Positions 35,501-47,427 are shown, counted from the first letter of the stretch. The stretch: DNA of 64,000 nucleotides from Krasilnikovozyma curviuscula (GCA_014825775.1 MVAQ01000068.1:1-64000); one strand, 5' to 3'. The notes: a model not told the origin generated them from the sequence alone. Translations and numbers: made by a program.

Positions 35501-37170
35501 GTGGGATCTCCTCATCTATTCTGATCCTGAACAAGAGCTCAAATCCAAACGGCTGCAGAACCTTCTCCTTGCGCTGGATCACAAAGGTTTCGACGATATA
35601 CAGAAAATGGTTCCAGTCATACTTGATCTACAAAAGAAGATTCGTGTTGTAGAGAGGAAGCAAACAATCTACAAAGCCCATCATGATGAAGACTCTCCTC
35701 GCTCTGTCGCCCAGCTACGAAGAATGAAAAGTCGTATGGCACTACTGGCTGGGGAGCTAGATTTGATCTTCGATGCCATTGGTGCTAGGGCAGAGAAGCT
35801 AGCTGGATCCGAAGTCAGCAAGAAGGGGGCTTTCCGATTAGAAGCGTACCTTCAAGAAATTACTTGGAGATTGCTGAACCAGGACAAATCTTCATTCGTT
35901 AAAGCTAACCTCAAGAAGACGTACTTCTCGTGGAGGTCAAAGAAAGACAGCTCCAACGCCTATTCACTGGTTATCGACGATGTTAATGCGTTGGATCTGC
36001 GTCCAGATGAAAAGGTGATTTTCCGTGAGATCCTCACCAGAGGTGCTTATGCTGAACGAAATGTGAGTTCAAGAACATCTCTCTAGGTTTGAAGCCCCTG
36101 TCATGAGTTACACGCTGATCTGCTCTTTTTGTTTTGGCGTTTAGGGTGCTCGGATGATCTCTATTGAAGCCTCTCAGTTGGCCAAAGTTGGAGGCATTGC
36201 CGTCATCGAGACTTTGGACGTGCGTCTTCAACCGATCAAGGTTCAAATTGAGCAGAGAGTCGGAGAAGCAATCATGAAGTATTTCTTCCCAGCTCGCGAA
36301 GAGAAGGTCAGGATTGGTTCGTCCACCGTTGAAGATCCGAGGTCCAGAACACGTAGCAGTTCGTCAGCAACAACCAGACTCTCCACGCCAAATGGAAGCG
36401 TTTCGAATTCCCTATCTGTCCCAGATAATCTCTCTTTCAATTCTGGAGGTGGTTCAGCTTCGTCTTCGTCTCAAGATCTGTTGGCAACACCGCATAATGG
36501 TACCGGTCTGGTCGCTCAACGTCGTCTTGGAGGACGACTCAGTCATAAAGGCTCCACCTCCAGCTTGCGAAACCAAGCATCTTCCAGCTCGTCTACAGGC
36601 ACTCATACGCCTCGGTTGTTCAGGTCTGGATCTAGCAACAGTATCCCTCCGACCCAAGATGCAAAAAATGCGGCTCACGACTTAGCTCTTGCTCTCCCTG
36701 TCGTTGTCAGTGAGAAGGTAAAGGCTGCTGGACGAGACGTGAAAAAGCAGGTCGAAGAGATGAGAGAACGAGCTGCTTCCAACCGGTCTTTCCTCAACAT
36801 TCAGTTCCACCCGTCAGCAGCTCCCTTCTATCATTCTGCTCTCTCCTTCTCTAACTTCTTCTTTTCCTTTTCATACTTTAGAACGACTGTTACCCTCTCG
36901 TTCAAAGGCAGTGCTACTGGCCTGAACTTGAAGAAACTCATGGAAGTTTTCGATTTCGATATATCCACTCCTCGTTTCCAATATATCAACCAGACCTGGA
37001 GTACCGACGACTTGGTGCACGCTGTAATCAAAGACTTTGCACGAGGTATTAGAGGAGACCTGCTCGGCGTCGTCGGACAATACGTCAAGAAACACAAGCC
37101 CAAAGGTGCTCTTGCTGATAGAATCAATGCTATTACTAAAGCTTCGAAGAAGGAGAAGGACGATCATTAG
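26599..37170 (+). CDS. FMP27: Fmp27/Hobbit/BLTP2 bridge-like lipid transfer protein
   Basis: A giant protein of roughly 3,000 residues with over fifteen short introns. The family (yeast Fmp27 and Ypr117w, fly Hobbit, human BLTP2, plant SABRE) forms a rod of repeating beta-groove modules that carries lipids at ER-plasma membrane contacts. The start at 26599 gives an N-terminal membrane anchor, CLVYTLATLALVFVLVSRFL, then a first groove segment (FNLKFASVSPASIRGIEWSI). A Ser/Pro-rich insertion lies near 27350-27550. The Fmp27 GFWDK region is seen as KVGIWDKLRMMFHWEIDWRF and GSRSPYEILGHGAGFVLAYN (32010-32240). Further conserved parts are LFGGHLSLPVRRGPLFPPPF (33010-33070), YRVDVAPLFISHLYGY, and the C-terminal region with RLEAYLQEITWRLL, FSWRSKKDSS, GGIAVIETLDVRLQPIKVQI and TPRFQYINQTWSTDDLVHAV. 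It ends KKEKDDH at TAG 37168-37170. Ser-rich insertions also occur near 34630 and 36340-36640. Confidence 0.9.
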
Positions 37171-37450
37171 GTAACAAGTTGAAATCTTGAGCACAACCAA
37201 TCGCTTCTACTATTCCTCATGTGCCGGTCAAGCTTTCTGTACGTCCCCAAAAGTATCACACCCCTTGTAGACACTATATTTTGCATCGTTCACTTCCGTG
37301 CTTTTTTTTTTTTTGTTGTGTTCATAGCCGATTGTATAGTACGTTTCCAATTTGACCATGTAGCAAGCGCGAAGTACATCTTGCATCATGCACTTCCAAA
37401 GGAGTAATGAGTTCGACTCTCACAGTACATTCTAAGGTCCCAGCAGCTGT

Positions 37451-39211
37451 CTATTTCTTCACTCGCGACACAAACTTAGACACCGGAGGAGGCTTTGAAA
37501 CGGTCTTCCTCGCTCTCGCCTGCTGTTCATCCGCCAGCCTCTTAGCGTTACTGAACGGGTCTGGTGTTGGTGGTGTTGATGTCGCTGTAGTGGATGACGA
37601 TGATGCATTCTTAGCTAACCATGCGCTGGTCATTGGTGAGACTGTTGGCTCGTCAGGCACAGTCGGCAGTGGCCTTGGTTTAGCAGCGGGTTTGGAGGTG
37701 GGAGGTGTTGTATCCCAGATTGACTTCTTTTTGAGTTGAGGCTGGCTTTTTTGGGTTGCTCGAGCTTGAGCAAGTTGTTCTTCTCTACCCTTCATGAAAG
37801 TGGCCTTCTGAGCAGCGTTATATTCCTGCCACGTCTTCTTGAATTCTGCCCAGACTTCCTTCGGCGTTCGAGGACCTTGAGGTGGGAGACGTGGAGGTAG
37901 GCGGAGGTAGGATCGAACACCAGGCACTCTCAGAGTAAGACCTTGACACATGGTGAAGAAGTTGGAAGTGACAAAGTAGACAAAGACACCCTGGTGTTAT
38001 AGACAGCAAATTAGGTCTCTGTTGCGGCGTAGAAGAGAAGAGGTATCACATACTGCAGGCCAACCTTCCTTCTCATATCCACCAATGAACGGAACAAAGC
38101 TAGGGATGGAGAAACCAGCAATGACGGGCAAGAAGAACACTGTTGCGACAAGACCAAGGATCGGCATCGCCGACATATATCCTTTGAAGACAGTTGGGTT
38201 GCCATCTTGACCGATCTGAAAAGGAGAGCGAATCAGGCTTCTTCAGGTATCATCGAGGACTAGAACTAGAACAAAAGATATACAAACTTACCAAGGAGAT
38301 GTTAGCGATGGTAATAGCGGTACCAATAGCGGGGAGAAGGAAGTAAGGATCGCTTCGACCCAAATCCCGGAACCAAGCGAGACCTTCAGTGCTTATTCCA
38401 GGAATTGGACTGTTCATGATGCCAAATACAGCTTGGAAAATGGAGATCAAGACGGCGAAGTTGATGATGATGAACCCAATCAGCTGGAAAGGGTTGACTC
38501 CTTTGGACTTCATGAACTGCGTCATCTCCTTCTGTTTAGCGACAGCAGCGATTTGATCACCAGCAGCTTGGTAGATCATCATTTCTTCTCTCAGTTTGGC
38601 CACTTCGGGTTGGATAGCTTTGTTGACGGAGGCTGCTCGGAGGTTCTTTAGGATGATAGGGAAGAGGAGAAGTCTGACACTAAACGTCACGGCCGCAACA
38701 GTGACCCACCTGAAAAAAAGAGTGTTTGTTTAGAGTAATATTGAAGGGCAATTCAGAAACTGGCTCACCAAGGTAAACCACAGTAAACGTGGACATATTC
38801 AAACAAAGTTTGCAGACTACGAATGGGTCCGAATCCACCCAAACCAGCCTCATAGAAATCACCAATCTCATGTCTGAATGGTACCAGCTCGTCGGTGTAG
38901 CCTGTCACAGCATTGACTACGCCTTCAACCTTTTCCGACAAGGCTGAGGGCACGTCTGACAAGAGCGGCTCGGGAGAAGCCAACGGCTCGCTCGTGTTCG
39001 CTGCTGAAGTGATCGGTTTAAAATTGTCTTCGAAGACTTTTTCAAGGTCGGTAGGTGTTGGTGTGTCTGTTGGGGCGGGGTTTTTGCTCCCACCGAGCCA
39101 GGTGGGGAGTGAAGTTGGGACTGCGATAGCTGGCCATGAGTAGGATCTCGATTGATGAGCGGTAAAATGAAGGGGTGGTGATATTATGGGTCTGTGTATC
39201 GAGTGGGACAT
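37451..39211 (-). CDS. OXA1: Mitochondrial inner-membrane insertase Oxa1
   Basis: YidC/Oxa1/Alb3-family insertase that places mitochondrially made and some imported proteins into the inner membrane. The start at 39211 reads MSHSIHRPIISPPLHFTAHQ then SRSYSW, a short Arg-containing presequence with a likely MPP site (RSYS); an extra upstream exon is possible. An acidic spacer precedes the conserved core: GFGPIRSLQTLFEYVHVYCG, LPWWVTVAAVTFSVRLLLFP, then a charged loop (PEVAKLREEMMIYQ; TQFMKSKGVNPFQ) and further TM segments ending near CGVFVYFVTSNFFTMCQGLT. The matrix tail is long and basic (AEFKKTWQEYNAAQKATFMK, QPQLKKKSIWDTT), as expected for ribosome binding, and ends SKFVSRVKK at the TAG 37453-37451. 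About four introns. The 280-bp gap to the FMP27 stop is a convergent 3' spacer. Confidence 0.9.
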
Positions 39212-42200
39212 GTGTATAGCTCGACATTGGTAGCTAAGGGATCTGAGAGACGCAAGAAAAGCAGAATTAGCATGTGCGGACCAAAATGCAGGTGAGGAAA
39301 AGCGTGAGAGTAGATGACAGTAGCAGAAAATGCTCTAGTATATCCAGTGTAGTCTTCAGAAGGGGGAATGAGCTCCTGCAACAGAAAGCTTCCAACACCT
39401 CGATGGGACTTCTTCCAATGCCTTCCGGCTACCTTTCAGTACCCCTCACCAAGGTACTGAACACCAGAACAACTCCCAACTCATCTCCACTAATGTCCTC
39501 TTATTGCTTTGGCCGGACTTGCGGGAAGAAGGAGCAGAAAGAAAAGTCAACTCACGACGTCGACCCTCTGATCAAATGCGACCTCAGGCATGACCTAACC
39601 GGGGCAGCCATGACCTCCAAAACTTCCTCAGACTATCTTTTATCCGCCTATTGAAATCTTCAGCTTTTCTGAGAGCTTGAAGTGCCGTTCGGCTCTAGTA
39701 CGACTGGCACGACTTTTTTTGTGCGAGGTGATAAAGCCCATTAATGGACGAGGAAAAGACCGTTAGAGATTAGGAGACAAAACTGGGAGATTAAGAATCT
39801 TATGCGAAAAGTTTTCAAGCTTACCTGCTTGATGAGAGGGTAGGATGTTGCCGTTCGTATTCAAGCAGCTTGCTGGCGTGCAAGGTACATCGGGAGGGTG
39901 GCGAACGGAATAACAAAGCCAAAAGGTGTGAGGAACTATAGATGGGAGAGTAATACAGAGATTTGCGGATACGAGTTCCATTCCGTTCTCCACAACGGCC
40001 TTCAGAGGGCTGCGGGCCTGCATCTCTCTGCACATGTCGGAAAGGTAAACAAGATGAAAACACTTATAGACTGGGCATCGAAGTTGAAAAGGGGTTAGCA
40101 ACTCGTATTTCTGGGAGAGGAGAAAACCCGTCAAGCACCTGGTAGATACGTTGGGATAAGTAGTGAATCAGATCGGCTCTCTGGAGCAGGAGGAGTCGAA
40201 GTGTCAAAGTCGCTGAAGTCACCCCGGCATGGGGTAACTGCGTCTGCGAGAAACAATATATCCCGTCGGTGTCTCCATATCATAGCGATGACATGACGAG
40301 AACAAGTGCATTTGCGACTCACAGTCGAGCGCGCGACGCACTGCGAGGACTAAAGCCTTTCCCTTCCTAGTCTTCTTGGCCTGACAGTAGAGGAATTCTC
40401 TTTTAAAAAATCAATTGGCATTCTCCGACGATGGGATCGGTTCTCTTTGGCAGAAGTTGTTTTCTCAAAGGGCTTCAAGTTGATGGGAAACCTGAGGGAA
40501 GGGTAGGGTCAATGAGCAAACGAGCAATGGGTGACACATTCATATATCAATTTAGCTGGTTGATTTTGCCTCAAAAATTCCCCAACAATCCACCGATGGT
40601 TAAGCTTCATTATCGATTTTGTATGACATTCGTTTTCATCCCACCGCGTTTTCTCACTCCAAGGAGTATCAGCAAACCACTTCTATTAGACAACATCCCC
40701 ATATCAACCCTTGTTGCTCACCATTTTTCAAGAAATGCTAAAAGTCATTCATTATCATAATCTTCTATCTGAAACAAGAAGGTCATCTTACATCTCAAAA
40801 CGCATGTTGCTAAACGAAATCAGTGTCCCTCCATTCGAAAGAAGTTGCCTTGTCTTCAAGTTCTCTGATCCGTTTTGGTTGATGATATTTAATTTAAAGA
40901 GAAGTGTAGTGAGGTGAAGAGGGGTTTGAAAGGGAGTTGTCGGTAAAAAAATGGATTGTTGTTCTCCGCGGGAGATTGAGTTCGAAGGTTTCACGTCAAA
41001 CAAAAAGGGAGGAAGGAAACTTTCAGTATCCATGTTCAGAGAAAGATAAGTCAACAAAGATGGGGGAGAGACTCAACGAATCTTGGTTCGTTGTTTTACC
41101 ACAGTTCTACAACAACAGTCAAAACATCGGACGGCGTGTCCTTCTTTCAGCCCGTTTGAAGAACGTCGATTTACCCAACACCCACTCAGCTACTTAGAAA
41201 AGATGTTACCATTTCTCGAACTAGCGAAGGAGAGAAAGAGACAGGAAAAGAGGGAACAGACTGTAGCATCTGTACCTGAACGCCTCAAGCTTGCTATTTA
41301 GGTTCATACGACCTTCAGTAGTATCCAGGTTTCCAAACCTGTCACCCTATTTGGTGTCTACCACCTGACCCAAAGCCTATCAAAGCTATCTTCTTGTCCA
41401 ATCGGGGCTGGAGAGTCCCTCTGCGTATTGCTTATTTGCTCGCCTTGACCAGTGTTTGTAAAAAAAAAGTATAGAGCGCCTTCGAGCTGACCTGCTGAAG
41501 CTGTTATGGGAAATTTGCGTACAGGAGCTGATTGACCTCTATAACTCCCATCTGTAATTGCTTTGGGATGATTGATTGAGGAGGTGGTCGATGGGCAAGG
41601 TGACCCGCCATGATGATGAGTGCATGTTATGTTTACTGCAGCTGAAGTTGACTGGGAAGACAAAAGGAAGTGGTGGGAGGGTGAGGTCGAGGAAAGCAGG
41701 GATCTCTCAATATGCTTCTTTGACAGTTGAAGATGATTTCTCTCTGACTCGACGTTGGTTGTAGGAGTTGGAGCGTTTTGTTGTCATCAGGCGATGGGAA
41801 TTTTGCAAGGAAAGGGGGACGACCAGACTTGGTAATCTTTAAGCCCAGAAGAATGAAAATTGACCAGCATGGGGAGAGATCTGGAGTTCGAGAGAGAAAC
41901 TTTAGTCGAAAAAAACAGTGGGGAGAAAAGCAGAACGTAGGGTAGGCAGCTTTCCAGGGTCGAACACCTGCAGAGCTGACAGAGATATAGAGAACAGTTC
42001 AAGTCCAAGCACAGCTGAAATTATTCTCCTCTCAATTCCTTTTCTATCTGCGTCGCTTTGATCACCTCTAGTCGTCGCGCGCTCGTCGCTGAGAAAAACA
42101 AAGCAAAATCAACGACTGGTTTGACGCGGCGCGACGATCTGCGATCTGCTTTGTTTAGCTACTTTCATCCTCGCCTATACTCAAAATAAGGAGAGGAATC

Positions 42201-42609
42201 GCCCACTCCAACGTCTTTTTTGATGTGAGGTGCACAGTCGACTCCCTCTGGGTGTTTGTTTTTATTTCCTTCTTCGGCGCTGCGATTTCTTCGCCACAGA
42301 CATCGACGGTTTCACTCTCACACCTCGACTCACGCCCAACTCGACACTCATCCCATTCATCCCAGCAAGTCAACAGTATCTTTCCTCAGCAACTCCTCAA
42401 GCCAAGGGTAGAAGGGGGAAGGGAGAAGGATTACTTGACTCTGAACCAGCTGGAGAATCCAAACATCGTTGCCAGCCAGCCAAGCCATCCACCCGCACAG
42501 AGACAGGCTTGTCTTCTTCCTCCCTTTCAATCAGCGCAGCAATAGTGCCCTCAGCATCAGCATCAGGGACTTCCTTCAGGATTACAACAGAGAGCAATAG
42601 AACAGCGTC
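39212..42609. other. 3.4-kb region without a convincing gene
   Basis: The longest gene-free stretch in the window, between the divergent OXA1 and MHYT genes. The right 550 bases look like the MHYT gene leader and promoter (CT-rich, with GCGCGCTCGTCGCTGAG-type GC patches near 42075). Several frames of 60-126 codons exist on both strands but none shows family features, good splice joins or an ATG context. I found no tRNA, long repeat or transposase remnant. A long non-coding RNA or a fast-evolving gene cannot be excluded. Confidence 0.4.
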
Positions 42610-45600
42610 ATGGCTCCTCCTTCGTCAATATACAATGGTACGTCTCTTGCGTCTGCGGATTTTCGTCCAACATCACACTTCTTCTGCCCCGCTTCCTTTC
42701 ATTTTGTCACTGACGCTTCTATCTGTTTTGCTTTGTCATGTTGGATGAACCTACAGATTCCCAGTCTCTCGCTGAATACTTCTACACCTCGACAGGCAAC
42801 AGACTCAGGTGGACGCCCAACGCAGGTATCGTAGTTGCGTCTGTACTCGGTGAGTAACGAACGTCTTCCTCCCAATTCCTTTTTATTGAGGTGCCGTCGG
42901 CCTAAGGTCAGAAGAGAGTAGAATGGATATGGGAAAGAATAGCTATACAGAGAAACAAGGAAAAGGGGATGAAAAAGGCCCGGGTTTTTTTTCGACACTG
43001 GTGTTTCGTGCACTACCATTTTAGCTTCAATAGGATCGTCGCCCTGAACTTTTTCTATCTAGAACTTCCCCTCTCCCTCTTTCCTTTGATCTTGTCTTCG
43101 TATGCAAAAGACTAACTCTTTTTCTGCTGGCGGTCGATACAATCAATAAACAAAAAAAAGTCTCCATCCTCGGATCATATACGACCTTGACGCTCCTCTC
43201 GAGACGATCCAACGTCCTCCTTGGTCGCGCCTCCCGAGTCAAGAATGTCGCCTTCCTAGCCATTGCAGCACTCTGTTTCTCTGCCGTCGGTATCTGGAGT
43301 ATGCACTTTGTAGGTTGATTCCCATTCCCTCGCTGCCTCATCGCACCTGTGTTGACTGACCTACCACCGTTCGTCATGTCAGGTCTCCATGCTTGGAATC
43401 AGACTCAAAGCATCACCAGACGTTACTTGGTACCTCCGTTTCTCATCCGGCTACACAGTCCTCTCCGTGCTCATCCCTGTCGCGGCTGTACTCGTCGCGT
43501 TTCTGGTCCTTGGAGGAACGACTACCTCTTCCGAGTTCTCCCTCTTTCGTCTCATCCTTGTCGGGCCCTGGGTCGGACTCGTCATTGGACTGATGCACTA
43601 CTCTGCCTCATTCTCTCTCCCGGGTTTCAATGTTCACTACCTCGTCGCCACAGTTGTGGTATCCCTCCTGTGGGCGTGCATTGCCGCGACCACTGCATTG
43701 GGTTTATTCTTCAGATTGAGAGCTCAATGGCAGGATTCGGAGCTCAGGAAGGCAGCGTGTGCCGTTGGACTCGCTGTTGCCGTCTGTGGAATGCACTACA
43801 TTGCGTTAGCAGGCACAAGCTATAGTGTGCGCGACGGGACGTCGGGAGTTGTATTGGGTAACAACAAGGCGAATTCGACAAAGCTAACGATTGGTAAGTG
43901 CTGACCTCTTCTCGCTTTCTCCCTCTGCTCTGTTCTCGATCTCGCACCATTCCTGACGATTTTTGTTCTTTCTTGACTTTTCTGGGACGAATTCAAAACG
44001 AAACACAGCCATCTCCATTATGTGCTTTGTCCTTCTCGTCATCTCGTTCGCCATGGCTATCTACGATTACATGACATCCCAAAGGACGAAAGCCCTCGCA
44101 AGGACCGTTGTCCTCGCCTCCGCCTCTTTCGACAAGACGGGTAGGCTCCTTGTCAGACCCGACGGTACCTTGCCGATGCAGAGTATTGAGACGGACGTCT
44201 TCCTCAAGGTGTGTAAATTCTCACCTCCCCGTAGTCGTCTCGTCTTTGTGGAAGAAATCAATGTCTGACTGGGATTTTGTCGTTATGTAAATCAGGACAT
44301 CATCGATGAACTCGATCCTCGCCAACCTACTTTCCAATGGCTCTTCTCCCTTTCGTTCAACTGGTCTATCCTCGATCCTTTCCTCTCTCGAATCGCCGCA
44401 TCCATTGCCGACCGGCGATCCAACACCGCCGAATCGAAGGCGCATCAGAAGAACCTCGCCAAAAATGCTGCTAAAGGCGGCAAGTCGTCTGAGCTCCACT
44501 TGTTCCGTAACCGGTGGGTTGAGGCGAGCTACGAATTGGCCAACGATATCGGCTTGCCACTGCATCAGCTGGGTTTCCTTTTCGACCGCGTCCTGCCAAC
44601 GGGCACCAAGAAACAGACTGACAAAGAGATTGAGGAACTTCAAGCAATCATTGATGTCCAAAACAAGAAAAAGGGTAAAGGCGGAAAAGGCATTGACGAG
44701 GAGATGAGCGTGAGGGGAATCAAGATTCACACCCCCTACCAAGGCGGGCGGGAGGGCATAATGCTTGTCGTCGTTCGTGAGCTCAAGAACCAGGACGTCA
44801 TAGACCGATACCTCTCCACAGGCTACCGTCTTGCTGAAATCAGGTTCTTCAGTCACGTCTTAAGTCAACGGCTCGGCATCCAGAAGGACGATCTCGAGGC
44901 GTATTTAGGCGCGTGCAAGACGTTCGCAAAGAGAGGTACGAGGCCGGTCGTTCAACCTGGTGGAGTCTATGTTGGGCTATTTGGTATCAGGCAGATGAGT
45001 GGGAAACAAGGTGTCGTCGATGTGTTGGTGTATGATTTTGCTAGACATCAAGTAAGGCCTTACTCCTTCTCTTTTCTGCCGAACGTTTTTTTCTGAACAT
45101 TGTTCTAAATGACATATCTTGACTTTGTTTTTTTTTTTAAGATCCCAGCATACCGTCTCCCAGATGTTCAGTTCCCCCTTCGTCTTGACATGAAGAACTT
45201 TATCACCTCAGTCCGTGGTCAGACGATGCAGACGGTCCTCGACCGGTGCGAAGACGAAATGAACAAGCCCGCTCCCAGGCAATCTAAAACCTACAACCGG
45301 GGTGGTGGAACAGATGCCGACGACGAAGATGAAGAGAAATATCTGGAAGACCCTCTCGTCGATTTCGTCATCGCTCTTAGCATCTCGATCGAAGCACTAG
45401 GTCAAGCCATGATAAAGTGGCCCGATATTTACGAAACAGCTCGTCTCTCACCTGAAATCCTGGATGTCCCCTCATCAGAGGACGACTCGACCCCACCAGC
45501 CCAGATGATCGTATTTGAAGTGGTTCTACCTGCAGCCGAGCCTCATGAGGGGCCTCTGCCCGTTGACGAAAAGGGCCAGCCTTACGACCCTCAAGCGCCT

Positions 45601-45873
45601 CCTAAACCATTCATTTTCACACCCCACTCGCTATTCACAAAGACGCAGACGATGCTGCTCAAGGGTAAAGCGGCTGATGAATTCTCAGCCGTCGTCTGCG
45701 CTCAGCTCGAAAAAGACTACCAGACGGGTCCTGCTCAGCCGAAACCGATCGGTGCTCCCACGGGTGCAATCATTCCTCCTGCACAAGCAGGCGTGGAAGA
45801 GAGGCTGATGAGCGAGCACAGGGAGGCACCGAGTGGAGCGCTGCCGCCTCCTCCTTCAACACACGCTCTCTAG
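42610..45873 (+). CDS. MHYT-domain membrane protein with long cytosolic region
   Basis: A polytopic membrane protein with three MHYT-type motifs at spaced positions: GIWSMHFVSMLGI, GLVIGLMHYSASF and CGMHYIALAGTSY. In bacteria the MHYT domain has six or seven TM helices, is proposed to bind copper and to sense O2, CO or NO, and is usually fused to GGDEF/EAL or kinase outputs. Here the start at 42610 (MAPPSSIYN) follows a leader; exons join over introns, including one of about 300 nt (42851-43159), to give seven predicted TM helices up to CFVLLVISFAMAIYDYM. The rest, about 550 residues, is hydrophilic. It contains RNRWVEASYELANDIGLPLH and VYVGLFGIRQMSGKQGVVDV, matches no output domain I know, and ends PSTHAL at TAG 45871-45873. 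Membrane signalling is inferred only from the MHYT part. Confidence 0.85.
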
Positions 45874-46384
45874 GAAACCCGTCTTCTTCTGTAATGATGT
45901 TCGTTTTTTTTCACCTGCGTTTTCTGTTTTGATCGGCTTGGTTTATTATTCGTTCGTTTCTTCTAACACTTACGTACTCTACGTGGCCCTCGACTCTTTG
46001 ACGCTTTTGTCTTATGAACTTGCGTTTTACTCTTGTTACTATATCAACCATCATGTCTTTTTTATTTCCCTCTTCTTACGTAGCTGTCAACATACGCAAT
46101 ATAATTTATCGCTCCACTGAATTTCTTAAACATCATAGGGCTGTATTTTTTATATTTACTGCACGTTTGCGCGGCACAGTAGTTCTCGATCTGAGAGTCA
46201 GAGAAGAAAGGAGTCATATAAAAAGGAATGAAAACTCGTTGTCCAAGAAGATTTCCCAGTGCGAAGAAAGGGAACTATTGGCGGCGGAGTAGGAGAACAA
46301 ACAGCGCTGTAAGCTACGCGATGAAAAGTAGTGAGATATCAAATCTTTATTGAGTCTATTGAATTTATTTTCTGCCTTGTAAAT
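45874..46384. other. Convergent 3' spacer
   Basis: About 510 bp, AT-rich, between the MHYT gene stop (plus) and the stop of the small minus-strand gene. It should contain both 3' UTRs. No gene seen. Confidence 0.45.
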
Positions 46385-47108
46385 CTAATGCAAGAAACCT
46401 GTAGTTGCACCAGACACGTCAAACACTAAATATTCACCATCAACTTCGCCTAGCTCTTCGACTCTTTCGCAGCGACGATAGCCATGAGTGTCCCGCAGAT
46501 AAAAGGGCAGCTTTTCCAGTAGATAAAAAAAACTTAAAATAGATCTCTGTGAATGAAGATGGGGGAGAGAAGCTAACGATTGGCGAAGGTGCGATGGCAT
46601 GCTCGAATATTTGTGCGGCCGTCTATCGTTGTGCTGGGTTACCCCATCTTCGCCGTATGCCAAAATGAAATCCCTCACACCTTTCCAATAATCGGGTTTT
46701 AGAAGTGTACGTACTTGACGTCGGACGCGATGAGAAGGTGTTTCCCACGAGAGATGCGATTCAGCTTGGGTCTGAAAGCAGTGATGGCATAGGCGAATGT
46801 AAGGTCGACCTTGACAGACCAACGATTAGCGAAGTAGGGATGAAAAGTGGTGCTGATAAACAAAAGGTGGAAGAAGGACCGAAAGTATGCGGGAATGGGT
46901 TGGAGATGTGATATGGGCGATCAGTTCGGACAGGAGGGCGTCTAGGAATGAAGGGGAGGAGGCAAAGTGGTGCTGCTGCTAATGCTTCTACACGAGAGAA
47001 GAGGTTGAAGTTGGAGATAGTAGTTGTGGAGGTTGGAAGCAGAGATTGGTAATAAAATGGCTACAGCCGAGTGCACGATGAAACGCCAAAGCGAATTGAA
47101 TTTGACAT
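46385..47108 (-). CDS. Small hypothetical protein, gene model tentative
   Basis: I do not recognise the product. On the minus strand four pieces join in one frame across plausible introns. The phrases are HHFASSPSFLDALL, TTFHPYFANRWSVKVDLTFA, YAITAFRPKLNRISRGKHLL, then TAAQIFEHAIAPSPI and LPFYLRDTHGYRRCERVEEL, ending VFDVSGATTGFLH at TAG 46387-46385. Donors include GTCCGAACTGATC, GTACACTTC and GTTAGC, with introns of about 65-90 nt. The start is the weakest part: ATG at 47108-47106 (MSNSIRFG) with a GTTTCATCG donor fits in frame but is not strongly supported. The product would be about 150 residues without TM segments. The wording of the translated exons is more protein-like than the competing frames, which break on stops. 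Confidence 0.42.
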
Positions 47109-47427
47109 TCTACCTTGACGTCATTAAGTAAAGAAGAAGAAGAAGTTCTCTTCCTGATAAACCTCCCTGCAGTATACCACCAGTCTGTATTCCCGTTTGT
47201 AGTGGAATGGGATGGTAGAAAGCAGCAGCCAAAAGATCAGAGGATCTCTTGTCCTAATCTGGTCGCCCCAGACGCAGTCGTCGCGTCGCCCGATTAGGAC
47301 AGGCCGCCATGTTCGCTGTCGACGCCAGGGCGAGAGAGATTTCGAGGTGCAAGCATCGACCTGTATAAGTGTAGCGAAGAGTATGCAGTAGATACACACG
47401 CCATCTCTGTCTATTCCTCCTGCCTTG
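47109..47427. other. Divergent spacer with hairpin
   Basis: About 320 bp between two small divergent genes. The only notable content is the strong inverted repeat at 47251-47300, listed separately. Confidence 0.4.
47251..47300. repeat. Strong inverted repeat (hairpin)
   Basis: Arms GTCCTAATCTGG (47251-47262) and CCCGATTAGGAC (47289-47300) pair over 12 bp with one mismatch. Inside the loop GACGC (47271-47275) and GCGTC (47283-47287) pair again, giving a nested stem. It is not a tRNA: no cloverleaf or B box. It could be a palindromic regulator site or an RNA hairpin in the leader of the gene at 47428. Confidence 0.6.

Noticed and set aside
39274..39654. Plus-strand 126-codon frame upstream of OXA1
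   Set aside because: Composition is not protein-like, it lies in the OXA1 promoter, and no family match is apparent.
41358..41663. Minus-strand frame rich in Ser/Thr/His
   Set aside because: It opens with TTG rather than ATG and has no splice extension or domain.
47251..47300. Hairpin considered as a tRNA gene
   Set aside because: There is one nested stem, not a cloverleaf, and neither an A box nor a T-loop TTC sequence.
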